The translations under genes and the position numbers were made by a program. Positions 20,715 to 32,735 of a stretch of DNA of 64,000 nt are shown piece by piece. The stretch is taken from contig BDDD01005179.1 of the NCBI GenBank assembly GCA_001972305.1, positions 7,064 through 71,063 of the forward strand, read 5' to 3'. Under the pieces are notes generated by a model. The model was not told where the DNA came from and made no database searches. It worked only from the letters and a program-made list of their open reading frames with translations. This DNA is from Cephalotus follicularis (lineage: Eukaryota; Streptophyta; Magnoliopsida; Oxalidales; Cephalotaceae). The number at the start of each line of letters is the position of its first letter. The first letter of the stretch is position 1.

Positions 20715-21912
20715 TCAATCAATAACAGTTACGATCACTAACAATACGATGTACTTTTGACAATATAAGTAAGCTTTAAAAGTGACAGCGAAAGCCTTAC
20801 CTCTCATGATGCTTTTACCGGTATCTCTCCGCCGTGAAGGCCCAGCCGCAGCATCATTACCACTCGCAGGTCTAGTTGACCCTATCATCTGACCTCTTGT
20901 ACATTCGGGCTTTGTGTGACCAGGTGCTCCACACCTTGTACACAATCCATTCCTTTCCCAATAATCCTTCTGCTGATGGCCTATGCGGCCGCAATGGAAG
21001 CAAACTCCAGGTCTCGCATTGCTCCCTTGACTAGGAGTACCCTGAATAGTCATCTGTTGAGATCTGTTCTCAATCAATTCCGTCGGAGAATCACTACCTT
21101 GCCCCTTCAATGAGGCTGGCGTAGACTGTGTAGAGATTTGGTTACTCTGCTACATACGAGCCATCTCAGCACGGTCTTCATTCGATATACTTTCTAACAA
21201 CCTCGCTTTTTGAGCAACCTGTACAAAGGTTTCTAGTTCCATAGCTCTAATCTCCGACCGAAGATCCGGTCGCAAGCCTTTCAGAAATCTCTGGATTTTC
21301 TTCTCATCATCAGCCACCAGATAGGTTGAATGCCTGGCCTACTCCATAAATGTGGCTTGATATTCGGCCACTGTCATGTCACCTTGACGTATCTCTAAGA
21401 GTTCCGTCTCTCTCTCCGTTCCCGCTCAATCCGGGGTACATAGGTCACCAAGAACTCCTCTTGACACCTATCCCAAGTACTGTCAGCCCAACTGACTCCC
21501 ATTTCACCTTGACCATCTCCCACCAGTAAGTGGCCTCTCCCCACAACCGATATACAACAAATCTCAATTTCTGACCATTGGTGCATTCCATCACGTCAAA
21601 GATCTTGTCCAGATCTTGTAACCATCTTTCTGTAATAGTAGCGTCAAGCTCCCCCTTGAACCTAGGAGGATTCTGTCTCATAAACCTTTCAAGGTTTTTC
21701 CCAAACTGATTACCCTCATTACGTGCACCATGGGCGCACAAGCGCCATATCTCCTCCATATTAGCTGCATTGGCAGCCAGATGCTACAGGAAGTAGTCAG
21801 CCATGCGATCCATCGTATCTCTCCCCACATTCGCATTTTGTGGAACCTTTTCTTCTTGAGGATCATTCTCCCCCACAGCTCTAGTTCTTCCATGCTTCCT
21901 TCTACCGTCCAT
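20715..21912 (-). pseudogene. gag remnant of D
   Basis: The start is the ATG at 21912 opening MDGRRKHGRTR, equivalent to the gag starts of B and C. A TAG at 21784-21786 interrupts MADYFL; C and B have Gln there. The capsid core follows (RQNPPRFKGELDATI, LRFVVYRLWGEATYWWEM). A frameshift near 21490-21500 moves the frame (WADSTWDRCQEEFLVTYVP), and at least one more shift precedes 21110. The nucleocapsid (21110-20715) has two knuckles: CFHCGRIGHQQKDY, with its last Cys changed to Tyr, and CTRCGAPGHTKPEC, canonical. Gag packages element RNA. Non-functional as it stands. Confidence 0.85.
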
Positions 21913-22103
21913 CCTGTTTCCTATAAGGAAATGATATAAAACATCATCAGGAAACATCTCATTAATTTCCAAGGAAAATACTAGCTTGGATAAATTCCTT
22001 ATTCAATTTAAGCATGCATGGAATATGCTCGATTATCACTATTGTAGTATCAATCATTTTGGTTGCGAAGGATGGTATCCTAGCGATAGCCTATAATTAA
22101 ATA

Positions 22104-22130
22104 TAAGCTCTGATACCACTGCTGTCACAC
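22104..22130 (-). other. Primer-binding site of D
   Basis: On the minus strand the bases after the right LTR read GCAG then TGGTATCAGAGC, the initiator-methionine-tRNA type site. Confidence 0.85.
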
Positions 22131-23619
22131 CCCGTTCCCATAACAACAATAATAACGGTAGCAATCAACATAATATCCGGCTTATACAGTTTTACGCGGA
22201 AATTTAAAACTTTCAAAACGATTAATAACTTGCAGAAGCATTCAATTATAAGCCGAATTAACAACGTAACACGCATCCCATACTACGTGTTACCAAAATA
22301 CGACATTCCATTGTTAATTGCCCTCAAAACGGAGCGTGATCAAAACATGTCGATACAATATTTCATTAAATACAGAATCCATACTTAATGATTATCCATC
22401 AAATACGATAATACATTATCCCAAATTAGTAAAGCCATAAACTATTATACATTAATCCAGTACAATATTCCATCATTTCAATAACCAATTGATACAATCA
22501 TCCAACTGATAATTCTTAACGAGCACGTCTCATCATTCTCTTTAAACACGAGTATGATTATTACAATACAATACAATTAAAACAACATTCAGGAAAGAAG
22601 CTTCCAACACAGCTACAGCAGCACTTGTCCAATTGCCCCTGTCAATCTGAAATTGTAGGGGGTTAGCCTTTGTCCTCACTCGGCTAAGTAGAGAAAGTAT
22701 AAATACCTTTCGGGATCAACAATAATGTAAATCATGTAATGAATGCATAATGATGCAGTACAATATATATACAATATGTATTTTTATATGTATCTCGATC
22801 AATAGTTACGCAACCATACCAAGTGGCTACATCAACACATATCATCAGTCATGTCACTAAGGACTAATCAATTCAATCAGTATTCGATAACCACCACCCG
22901 TAGGTTAGTATTATCTCACGTCAATGCTAACCTTCCCATAGGCGGAGGAAAGCTCGATCAATAATTGACACTAACCAGCATGTAGCGGAGGAAAGTTCAA
23001 CAAACAAATGAGTCTAACCGGCACATAGGACGAGGATAGCTCATAGTGTGGATGTCAACCGCCACGTAGCGGAGGAAGACCATCCGGTGTGGTGTCCCTA
23101 GCCATCTCCTACCCCCTAGAGCACAACCTGCCATTAGCGTAAGTGACAACCTCCATCACTGCACTAACAGCGTAACAATCACAATCAATCAAACAATTCA
23201 ATCATTGATGCTAACCGGCCCCGAGCTGGGAAAGCACACAGCTAACTGTCCCATGGTGCTAGGAAAGCTCAATCAATCCAAAAATCAATCCTTTCCAAGT
23301 AATTCATAAGTTATAAAATACTTGAAATAATACATTTATTCAAAATGTAAACAGTCTTTGAAATCACGTTTCAATACTTCAAAAATATACATTTAGCAAA
23401 TATACATTTTCGTGTAAAATAATGATTTGTTAGAAAAGCATGTATGCACTTCTAAAATGATAAAACACTTTAGAATTCAATCACATTTCAATTCACAATT
23501 AAGTTGACAGTTCAATTCATACCTACATCGACGCTAACTGGCACAAGGCAAGGAAAGCTCGACCAATCCACAATAATATGCAAGCAAACATATGCTCAAA
23601 ATGCAACCCGACCCTTTCG

Positions 23620-23995
23620 GTGTCGACACCTAACCTCTAGGCGCCAAATCGTTCATATTAGTCACTTAAGCATTGCCGCTTAACCCTAGGCGTCAACGCT
23701 TATACCCTTTAAGCATCGGCGCTTTAACCAGTGACTTAAGTGTCAACAATTGTCCTTGACGTTGACCCTTCAAGGTAAGGACCCTTGAGCGTCATCGTTC
23801 ATTGCTTTGGCGTCGATGCTTTGAGGTAGGACCTCAAGCGTCAACATCCACGTGTCCATCACTACACATATTCAAACCAAGGCGTCAACGGTTTCCTTAA
23901 GTGTCAACGTTTATCACGAAATTAGTGTACACACCTACACGTAACAGTCCATAGCATCGACGGTTACCGTTTAAGCATCGACGGTTAGAGAAGAT
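23620..23995. repeat. GTCGAC-type array in D right LTR
   Basis: Second copy of the array at 17345-17712 with independent point changes; GTCGAC cores are visible near 23622 and GTCGA or TCGAC cores in several others. Confidence 0.83.
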
Positions 23996-25079
23996 CTGAA
24001 ACACCTTCTCCTTCAACACGTTCAATACCAAGAGATCAACATGCATAATCACACATGCAATTCGATCCACAATCATTTAATCACAATATGCAAGGCAGGT
24101 TACCTACTCATAGCAACCCTAACACAAATCACACCATTCACACACCAAGGGAAAATTATCCCAAAACGCGCATGCAATTCAATCCACAAAGTTCACTCAT
24201 TTAATCAATGATAAACATCATTCTTGAACTCAAATAAATAAGTATAAATCCCATACTATTACCCCTACCTCTGATTCTGAGTTAGGAATCGCAGTAGCAA
24301 CAGCACAATCGAGCCGCAAGTTCAATTGCCGAACCTTTCCAATAATCGTTGAACCGAAGCCGGTTCTTGCTAATTGATCCTTTCCACTGCCAAATCCAAT
24401 TGCCGCACACACTGCACATACAACACATTTTATTATGATCAACGCACGCAAAACATTGCCATCGCCGAAACGTCGACCGGATTTCGGCCAACTCATCCAG
24501 CTTGCGAAACACAAATAAACGGGTTCCACATTGAACGGTGTACACAGAACTGCTCATAACTCGCCGTGAATCGGTGTCGAACGCCGCACCATGGCCAGTA
24601 GTGAGTTGTGACTCATTGAGTCAACTCGTCGGACCTCAACAGGTCCGATCGCCACCCAAAAACACCACACATTCACCAGTTATAAACATGCCTGCCTGTG
24701 ACTCGCCGAGACTCGGCACCAAAAGTGCGATCTCAGGCAGCCGTGAGTCAGCTCGCCAAGTCGACTCGGATAAGTGACTCAGGCCGATTCTGGCCAAATC
24801 ACGCCTCACCGGTGGTCGAAATGGGTAGAGCGGGTGTTCTACACCATAACCCACACCATCCGCGACGCTAACAGTGCCGGGAAATGCACGCCGGAGGCGG
24901 GACAATGACAGAGAGAAGAGAAGAAAAAGGGAGAAAGGAGGAGAAGGGGAAAAGGTTACCTGCGGCTGGAGGTTCTAGGCTGACCGTCGTGCTCTGCCGA
25001 TCCGGTGGCTGGCTCAGGCGCACTCTTTCTCCCTCTGCTCTGATCTCTCTCCCACTCTTTCTCGCTTTCTCTCTCTGGA

Positions 25080-25136
25080 GCGGGCGCTTTGTGCGCCCGC
25101 TACCTATTCTTTACACGGGCGCGTGATGCGCCCGTG
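25080..25136. repeat. Paired GC-rich hairpins in D right LTR
   Basis: GCGGGCGC, loop TTTGT, GCGCCCGC (25080-25100) and CACGGGCGC, loop GTGAT, GCGCCCGTG (25114-25136) are both perfect inverted repeats. They lie 310-370 bp from the LTR 5' end, probably in U3. Confidence 0.9.
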
Positions 25137-25447
25137 GTCTCTCTCCCTCCATTTTATTTTTGATTCCTCCTTAGTATTTTCTGGTAAAATACTAAGGTCT
25201 GGGTCCTGATTTTTCCGCGAATCGCCAAATAAATTATCCGAACGACCACCAAAATAATCAAAATAATAGTTCGAACATTGGGCTTTACTTCGCGCATTAA
25301 AAATAGGCTTTATTAGACGTTTTGACCAACATAATTACGGCTTAAATGCGTAATGCCCTTTTATCACTCGGGGCCTCTATCTATTTTATTACAATCATAC
25401 ACACACTAATTTCATAATAATTATTTATGAAATTTAGGGGCGTTACA

Positions 25448-25464
25448 AATGGTATCAGAGCTTG
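25448..25464 (+). other. Primer-binding site of C, interrupted by D
   Basis: AATGG followed by TATCAGAGC restores AGAATGG/TATCAGAGC when D and one TSD copy are removed. C's 5' LTR end (15839) is followed by AGAATGG (15840-15846). D therefore landed inside the 12-base primer site. Confidence 0.92.
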
Positions 25465-25554
25465 TATAAAATTATAAGCTATCACTAGGATACTATCCTC
25501 AGCAATTAAGTGAATTGTTTCGTTATGATTAACATCATTTCTTATAGGAACATA

Positions 25555-26660
25555 ATGGATCGCCGAAGAGGAAGACGAGGAAGGCCTAGAGCCGAAGAAA
25601 GAGGAAATGCCCCACCAGTGAATGAAGGGGGAAGTGCTTTAGATCTCATGGCTGATATTTTTCAACAACAGATGCAAGCCAGTGCGGAGAATATGGCAAA
25701 GTTATAGCATATTTATGAAACTAATCAATCATACCGGCAAGCTCCTAAAATTTATCAAGCTAGTGGATTTGGAAGAGATTTGGAGAGGTTCGTGAGGCAG
25801 AATCCTCCGATGTTCAAGGGTGAACTAGATGCCAGTGTGGAAGAACAATTGATGAAGGATATGGAAAAGATATTTGCTGCACTTGAGTGTACTGATGCAC
25901 AAAAGCTGAACTTTGCAGTTTACCGCTTATGGGGAGAAGCTACCCATTGGTAGGAGATGATAGAGGCAAAGTGGGAATCTCTTGATCATGATAGGACTTG
26001 GGACAGATTTCAGTCCGAGTGCTCTAAAACTTTTGTTCCACAGATGGAGCGTGATAGGAGGGAGACAGAACTCTTAGAGTAACGTCAGGGAGATATGACA
26101 GTAGCTCAATACCAGACCAGATTCCTTGACCTTGCAAGACACACGCCCTATCTAGTTGAGGGTGAATCCAGGAAGATCAGAAGATTCTTGAAACTCTTGA
26201 GACAGGACATCCGATCGAAACTGGTTTTATTGCAACTAGATTCTTTTGTAGCTGTTATTGAGAAGGAAAGAATTTTTGAGGCTGATGCTAATGAATGGAG
26301 GATGAAGAGATCTCGTGGTTCTTAATTGAGACCTTCTTCTTCACACTGGCAGGGAAGTAATAATCCTACTGGATCATCTAACTCTGGCACTAGGAGACAA
26401 TGAGGTTCTCAACGAAATACTTCTCGTTCCAAAACTCCTAATAGAGGAAGCCAAGAGAGTTCTGACAGATGTAGTTTCTATGGTATTCAAAACCATCCTG
26501 AGAGTGTCTGTTGGATAAGAATGGGGAAATGCCTGAGATATGGCCCGCAAGAACACCGATTGAAAGACTGGCCAATGGTGAGAGCCTAACAAGGAAATGC
26601 TGGAGCTAGTGGATGTGGTACGGCTGCTCAACCGTGAAGGGATACTGGGAAAGTAATCAT
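25555..26660 (+). pseudogene. gag of C, nonsense-riddled but in one frame
   Basis: It starts at the ATG of MDRRRGRRGR. The frame contains RQNPPMFKGELDASV, LNFAVYRLWGEATHW, YQTRFLDLARHTPYLVEGE and a nucleocapsid with decayed knuckles (CSFYGIQNH, CLRYGPQEH: Cys to Tyr in both). In-frame stops occur at 25705 (TAG), 25951 (TAG for Trp), 26080, 26323, 26401 (TGA), 26587 and 26635 (TGA). The frame shifts only near 26660, just before protease. Gag would form the particle and bind RNA. Loss is almost wholly by substitution. Confidence 0.88.
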
Positions 26661-27177
26661 GTTTTACTAATAACTTACATTGTGTGACCTCTTATTTTCC
26701 ATATGTGTTAGAAGTGAATGCTACAAATGGAGACTACTTATTGACTGACACATTAGTGAATAACTGTGCAATCATGAAAGCTGGAGTTCAGCAATTCGCT
26801 GATCTGATTGTATTACCTATCCGAGATTTCGATGTCATCCTGGGGATGGACTGGCTCTATCTCCATCGGGCTTGCGTAGACTTTTACAATAAGGTGGTGA
26901 CTTTTTATCTTGCAGATGGAACTGAGTGCAAGTTCATGGGAGAGAAGAATATTTCCACTTCGATTATCTCTTATACTCGAGCAAAGAATTATCTCGAGAA
27001 AGGGTGTGAAGGTTACTTGGCTTATGTGGTGGACAAGACAAAAGGTATGCCTAGCTCGGAACAGATTCTTGTTGTCTACGAATTTCCTACTGTGTTTCCA
27101 ATAGATCTTGTTTCATTGCCACCGGAGAGAGATATGGAGTACTGTATCTAATTAATGCCAGGAACTGCTCCTAATTC
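26661..27177 (+). pseudogene. Protease to RT-start segment of C
   Basis: The frame 26684-27151 shows LLTDTLVNNCAI, ADLIVLPIRDFDVILGMDWL and DLVSLPPERDMEYCI, the usual region between the gypsy protease site and RT. The catalytic D-S-G region itself is not recognisable upstream. A stop at 27149 precedes LMPGTAPNS, after which solo LTR E interrupts. The next residues, ISKA, resume at 29602. Confidence 0.82.
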
Positions 27178-28108
27178 TGTAATGACCGCAATTTCAATTC
27201 AATGTATATTGTATAATTCAGATATAAAATTATACATTGATATGAGATTTATTGCTAATTGTCCTTTTGGATAGTTTATTGTTGTTGATATTGTTGAAAG
27301 ATAGTTGCATAAGCTAAGAGTTTATTTGGGATGGAAGATGAGTCTAAGTGTTGAATGTTGTAAAGGAATCAGGGCACTTGCACGTCAATGGCATGAAATG
27401 ATGACAATGCCAAGTAACACTGAAACGCGCTTAAGGGTTCTTGCCTTAAGTCGTTGACATCATTCGATGGTGAACTAAGGGGTATAAGCGTTAACGCGAC
27501 TCGGGGAACTTGTTAATGCCAAGGCATGGAGTCAACGCATCAATGCCCAGTGTTGATGTTGACACCTAAATTATCGACATAGTAAGTTAGGCAAGGATAA
27601 GGGACACGTGAGGGACAAAAGTGTGAGACTTCACACTTCCCCAAGTGCTCTTCACTGACAGATATGAGAGAGAGGTGATTGATGGAGGTCATGTCAACCT
27701 GCCATGCCTACCATGTTGAGAGGAAGGAGAGAGAGAGGTGAAGACTCCATTAAAATTCCTCTCATCTTCTCCAAACCTCACACCAGTGAAAGAAGGGGAG
27801 AGTGAGAGAGATGTTGTCCTTCCATTGTTGAGCTGGGAGGAAAAACCTTGAGAACCAGAGCTTGGAACTTGGGCGTGGAGTGATCGAACCGGATCTTGAA
27901 GCTTGGAGAAGCTGAGGATCGGATTAAAGCTGAAAGAAGTGGACTTTCGATTCCTAACTTAGAATCAGAGGTAGGGTTTATGACATGTTTATGAAAATAT
28001 GACATGTATATTGTGTTATGGTGATTTCGTAGGTTTGCATGTTGATGTTCAGTGTTGAATCCATGCTTGCTTGAAGTGATTATTGACTAAATGTCTTGCT
28101 GCGTTTGA

Positions 28109-28440
28109 TTTACGTCGATGCCTAAGTGAATGACGTTAACACCTTGACTGGATTGGGCGATATTTTGTACTGTTAGGATGATCTCCGTCAATGCCTAAGT
28201 GGATGACATTGACACGTAAACCTGCTGGTTCTCAGGACATCAACGCCTAAAAGGACGACGTTGACTCTTAAGGTTCCTACCTTAACGCGTCGATGCCAAT
28301 GTTGAACGTTGATGCCTAAGGTGCTACCTTAATGCGTTAACGCCAATGTTGAAGAGTGACGCATAGATAACGTTGACGCCTAAGATACGCATTGACGCAT
28401 AAGGAACACGTTGACACCTGAGATACAAGTCGATGCCAAT
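28109..28440. repeat. Decayed GTCGAC-type array in E
   Basis: Many ACGTCGATGCCTAAG, ACGTTGACNC and GCGTCGATGCC units alternate at about 20-30 bp. Most have lost a CpG to TpG or CpA, consistent with deamination. Confidence 0.75.
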
Positions 28441-28849
28441 AGTGATAGTTTTACATTCTGAGCATATGTTTGCTTGTATTTTGCTTGTTTGATTCCTAGA
28501 ATCACAAATGATTGTATTGATTGAGTGATTGCACGTTATTGAAATGATATATTGTTATAGATATTATATCTGTCAAGTGATTTACATATTGATGCTATAT
28601 GCATAATCAAAGGTTTTCTATTACTGCTTTTAACAGAAAACTAAGTGTATTATCTTGTTTCCTCAAAGGGAGCCTAGTAAAGTGCTTGCTGTTTCCTCCA
28701 CGAGAGGCACAATTATTGAAGTGTTTTATTGTTTTCTCAAAGACATTTATTGAAGTGTTTACCATTTTCTCAAAAGAAAACCAGCGTTATTTTACCTATT
28801 ATATATATATGTAATTTTAGTGATTGATTGTGATTGAAGTGTTTCCGAT

Positions 28850-29062
28850 GGTCTAGTGGTTGGAGTATGTCGCTGACTACGGAGGTGAGTCTAGGTGCCA
28901 GGAGTTGGCTAGAGCTTATTCACCAAATTTATCTGCGTTGCAGACTGTGAGTGTTAAATTGCCGACCAAGTGATGGCATTAAGTGTTTACCTTTTCTATC
29001 ATCATCAGAGTGTATGGTGGTAGTTAGGTGGTGTGCAGCCGGTGCTAGGAGTTAGCGATGTA
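28850..29062 (+). other. Conserved LTR core block (E)
   Basis: GGTCTAGTGGTTGGAGTATG, GACTACGGAGGTGAGTCTAG and GGTGCTAGGAGTTAGCGATG appear in the same order as in B and C. Confidence 0.72.
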
Positions 29063-29601
29063 TAACACCCACCCAGTGTAATGATTGATTATACCCTTGT
29101 GCGGTATTCTTGATAAGTGATTGATTGTAGTCATTTGGCATGAATGCTTATATATATATATATATCTATATTCATTTATATATATATATGACTAGTGTTT
29201 AATGATATTGTTGTCATGCATGATTACATTCATATGTTCATTGTCATGCATACTTCCCACTTAGCCAAGTGAGGACAAAGGCTAACACCTACAATTACAA
29301 ATTAAAGTGAAGGATTGCACGAGCTGCTGAAGCTGTGCCTTGGGGAGATTCTGTTCTGGCTAAGGTTGTTCAGTGGGTTTGTAATAATCATACTCCATTA
29401 TGTTATATTACATTTCAAACATGTAATATATAACTTATTTTGTGATTGGCAAACATGTAGTATAGGCTACGTGTGTAAGATACTTTCTAATCCAGTTATT
29501 GATTGCTTCTGCAAAACTTTTAATTTATGTTTATTATTAAATGCTGGATTATTAACTGATATCTATAAATATGTTGTTGATTGGAATAATGGGGTGTGCC
29601 A

Positions 29602-30867
29602 ATTTCTAAAGCTCTATATAGAATGGCTTCTGCTGAATTGAGGGAGTTAAAGATTCAATTGCAAGATTATCTCCACAAGGGATTTATCAGACCGAGTGTA
29701 TCACCATGGCGAGCACCGGTATTGTTCGTAAAGAAGAATGATGGATCAATGAGGTTATGCATTGACTATCGATTGTTGAATCAAGTGACTATGAAGAACA
29801 AGTATTCTCTGCCACATATTGTTGAGTTGTTCGGTCAACTACCAGGCTCAACTGTGTTCTCTGAACTTGACTTGAGGATAGGCTATCATCAGTTGAGGAT
29901 TCGTAATGGCGATGATGAGAAGACTGCTTTTTGAACTAGATATGTGCACTATGATATCCTGATGTTGCCGTTTGGTTTGACGAATGATCCTGTAGCGTTC
30001 ATTTGTTTAATGAATCGGGTATTTCAACCCTATATGGATCGGTTTGTTGTGATCTTCATAGATGATATTCTGATATATTCAAGGTGTATCGGGGATCACG
30101 TGCAACATCTGAGGATTGTGTTGCAAACTCTTTGGAAGGAGCGCTTGTTTGCTAAATTTAGTAAATGTGAATTTTGGGTGGATCGTGTGACTTTCCTTTG
30201 TCATATTGTATCTAGTGAAGGGTTATCGGTGGATCCTTCAAAGACTGAGAGCATTGTGAATTGGCTACAACCGAAGAATGTTACTGAATTTTGTAGCTTC
30301 TTGGGATTGGCTGGCTATTACCGGATATTTATTGAAGGATTTTCCAAGACTGCTATTCCGTTGACCCATTTGACTTAGAAGAAGCCAAGTTTTGATTGGG
30401 ACAACGCTTCTGAAGGAAGCTTTTAGGAATTGAAGAGTCGGTTGATTTTGGCTCCTGTTTTGACATTACCTGAGGGTGATAAAGACTTTACTGTGTATAT
30501 TGATGCTTCTAGGAAAGGCTTGGGATGTGTTATCATGCAACGTAGTCGAGTAATTTCTTATACTTCGAGGAAGTTGAAACCGTATGAGGAAAACTATCCT
30601 GTACATGATCTTGAAGTAGCTGCCATAGTGTTTGTTTTACAGAAATGGAGACACTATCTTTATGGTACTCAATTTGAAATATTCACCGACCACAAAAGTC
30701 TGAAATACTTATTCTCTCATAAGGAATTGAATATGAGACAGAGAAGGTGGGTTGAATTCTTCAATGGCTATAACTGTAATATTCAATACCACACAGGGAA
30801 AGCGAACATTGTTGCTGATGCCCCGAGTCTCAAAGTAATGATTGCTGGTGCGATGGTTTCACAGTGA
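29602..30867 (+). pseudogene. Reverse transcriptase and RNase H of C
   Basis: One frame continues from [19 protein letters not shown] motifs are [45 protein letters not shown] and FIDDILIYS with both catalytic Asp, then [14 protein letters not shown] and [11 protein letters not shown]. RNase H has [31 protein letters not shown] and [11 protein letters not shown]. In-frame stops are 29932-29934 (TGA), 30376-30378 (TAG), 30424-30426 (TAG) and 30865-30867 (TGA). Comparison with B gives Arg, Gln, Gln and Trp at these places, all explained by single transitions. Confidence 0.92.
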
Positions 30868-32382
30868 AAGTTACTGGAGGATTTTCAGAGATGGAATTCG
30901 TTCATTGTTTCCAAAGGTGTTATTGTAGCAAATCTTAGAGCACAACTGGAACTTCTTGATCGCATCAAGAATGCTGAGTTCAGTGACACTAAATTATGGA
31001 AAATTCATGAGCATCTTGAATCAGAACTTAACTCTGATTTCTCCATACATTCGGATGGAATATTGAGGTTCCGAGGGAGAATATGTGTTCTGGATGACGA
31101 GAATTTAAGAGATGAGATATTGCAACAAGCTCATAAATCCCAGTACAGTATTCATCCTGGAAGTTCTAAGATGTGGCATGATATAAAGGAAAAGTATTGG
31201 TGGAACGGCATGAAAAGAGATACTGTAGAACTCGTGGCAAGGTGTTTAAATTGTCAGAGAGTCATGGCAGAAAATCAGAAACTTGTTGGATTGTTACAGT
31301 CCTTACCAGTAGTAGAATGGAAGTGGGAACATGTAACCATGGATTTTGTGTAGGGCTTGCCAAGATCACAGAATCTCCATGAAGCAGTTTTTGTTGTTGT
31401 GGATAGACTCACCAAGTCTGCTCACTTTCTTTCGATGAATATGACATATTCTATTGAAAAGTTATCTAGACTATATTTTTGGGAGATTGTGAAATTGCAT
31501 GGAATACCGGTTAGTATTGTTTGTGACCGTGATTCGATGTTTACCACGAGATTATGGAGGAAGTTCAAACAAGCTATGGGAACAGCCTTGAATTTTAATA
31601 CGGCATTTCATCCACAGGCTGATGGATAGTCCGAGCATACTATTCAAACTCTAGAAGATATGCTCCAGGCTTGTGTGATTGATTTTGTTGGAAGTTGGGA
31701 GGATCATATCCCACTTATTGAATTCTCCTACAATAACAGTCATCATTTTAGTGGCGGAATGGCTCCTTATGAAGCTTTGTATAGGAGGAAATGTAGATCT
31801 CATATATGCTGGGATGAAGTGGGTGAAAGGCAAGTATTGGGACCAGGCATTGTCCAAGAGACTACCGATAGGGTTATGATAGTCAAGAAAAAGTTACTCG
31901 CTGCTCAGAGTCGGCAAAAGAGTTATGCCGATAGAAGAATAAGGAAATTGGAGTTTGAGAAGGGAGATCATGTTTTTCTAAGAATCTCACCTTCAAAAGG
32001 GATATCCGGATTTGGCCGTAAAGGAAAATTAACTCCACGATATATCGGACCATATGAGATATTGAAGAGAGTTGCGGAAGTAGCGTATCAAATAGTATTA
32101 CCACCCAACTTATCTAATGTACACAACGTATTCCATGTTTCCATGCTATAGAAATACTTATCTGACCCTTCCCATGCGTTGAGCTATGATCCTGGATTCA
32201 TCAGTGATAATGTATCTTACGAAGAAAGGCCAATGAGAATCATGGATAGGAAGGAGAAAGTTTTAAGAACAAAGACCATTCCTATGGCGAAAGTTCTATG
32301 GCAGCTTCATGGAGCTAAAGAAGCTACACGGGAACATGAAGCTGAAATGATGGAAACATTCTCGCATTTGTTTGGTATGTAA
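30868..32382 (+). pseudogene. Integrase and chromodomain of C
   Basis: Same frame as RT. The HHCC zinc module is seen in QQAHKSQYSIHPG and CLNCQRVMAENQ. Core Asp and Glu lie in HVTMDFV, SIVCDRDSMFTT and HPQADG-SEHTIQ. The C-terminal region has GDHVFLRISPSKG, TPRYIGPYEIL, HNVFHVSML and a chromodomain-like tail (AKVLWQLHGAKEATREHE) ending at a TAA at 32380. Stops at about 31351 (TAG), 31627 (TAG for Gln) and 32149 (TAG) are the only breaks. Chromodomain integrases are thought to bind histone marks and target heterochromatin. Confidence 0.92.
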
Positions 32383-32408
32383 AGATTTAAATTCGAGGAT
32401 GAATTTTC

Positions 32409-32424
32409 TCCAGGGATGGGGGAA
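32409..32424 (+). other. Polypurine tract of C
   Basis: CAGGGATGGGGGAA directly precedes TTTAATAGCCGC, the start of the C 3' LTR. Confidence 0.85.
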
Positions 32425-32735
32425 TTTAATAGCCGCAATTTCAAATTTAATGTATATTGTATAAATGATGAATAAATTACACATTGATTTGAAATTAATG
32501 CTTAATTGTCCAAGGATTGAGTTAATAATTGTTATTGAGGGCTTCATTGAATGGAAATAGGACTAAATTGAGTTAAATGGAAAGTTATTGAAAGAAACTT
32601 AAAGAACAAAGGTCTGACGCCAAACTGTCGATGCCAAGGCTAAAACCGTCGACGCTATCCTGGAACGTGTTAAGCCATAGAAAATCGAATGCCAGCTACT
32701 GCCTGAAGGAGATTCAAACCACTTGAGAGCACACC
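32425..32735 (+). repeat. Element C 3' LTR, first segment
   Basis: It matches 13487-13870 with one internal gap, up to the CCAGCTACTGCCTGAA..GAGATT region. The match to C stops near 32735, where H sequence begins. The LTR resumes at 46397. Confidence 0.85.

Larger units (their letters stand above)
15847..25447 (-). mobile_element. Element D: gag-only LTR retrotransposon
   Basis: Left LTR 15847-19151 (3305 bp), internal 19152-22132 (2981 bp), right LTR 22133-25447 (3315 bp). TSD AATGG is at 15842-15846 and 25448-25452. The minus-strand primer site abuts the right LTR and the polypurine tract abuts the left LTR, so it reads right to left. The internal region carries only a broken gag and no pol. 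It is inserted inside the primer-binding site of C. The first 120 bases of the two LTRs differ at four positions, so insertion is moderately recent. Confidence 0.93.
22133..25447 (-). repeat. Element D right LTR (5' LTR of D)
   Basis: It starts TGTCACACCCCG and ends GGGGCGTTACA on the plus strand. Donor-like GAGGTAGGGG on the minus strand is at 24268 and intact acceptor-like ACAATTTCAG ends at 22647. A 99-codon minus-strand frame (24529-24230) is also open in the left LTR, which is expected of duplicated LTRs and not evidence of coding. Confidence 0.93.
27178..29601 (+). mobile_element. Element E: solo LTR in C pol
   Basis: It runs TGTAATGACC to GGGGTGTGCCA (2424 bp), with TSD AATTC (27173-27177) and ATTTC (29602-29606), one mismatch. 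It carries a motif cluster (28109-28440), donor-like GAGGTAGGG (GT at 27971), the conserved block (28850-29062) and hairpin CACTTAGCCAAGTG (29258-29271). The acceptor-like site is mutated (ACAATTACAA). Removing E restores the C reading frame from MPGTAPNS to ISKA. Confidence 0.9.
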
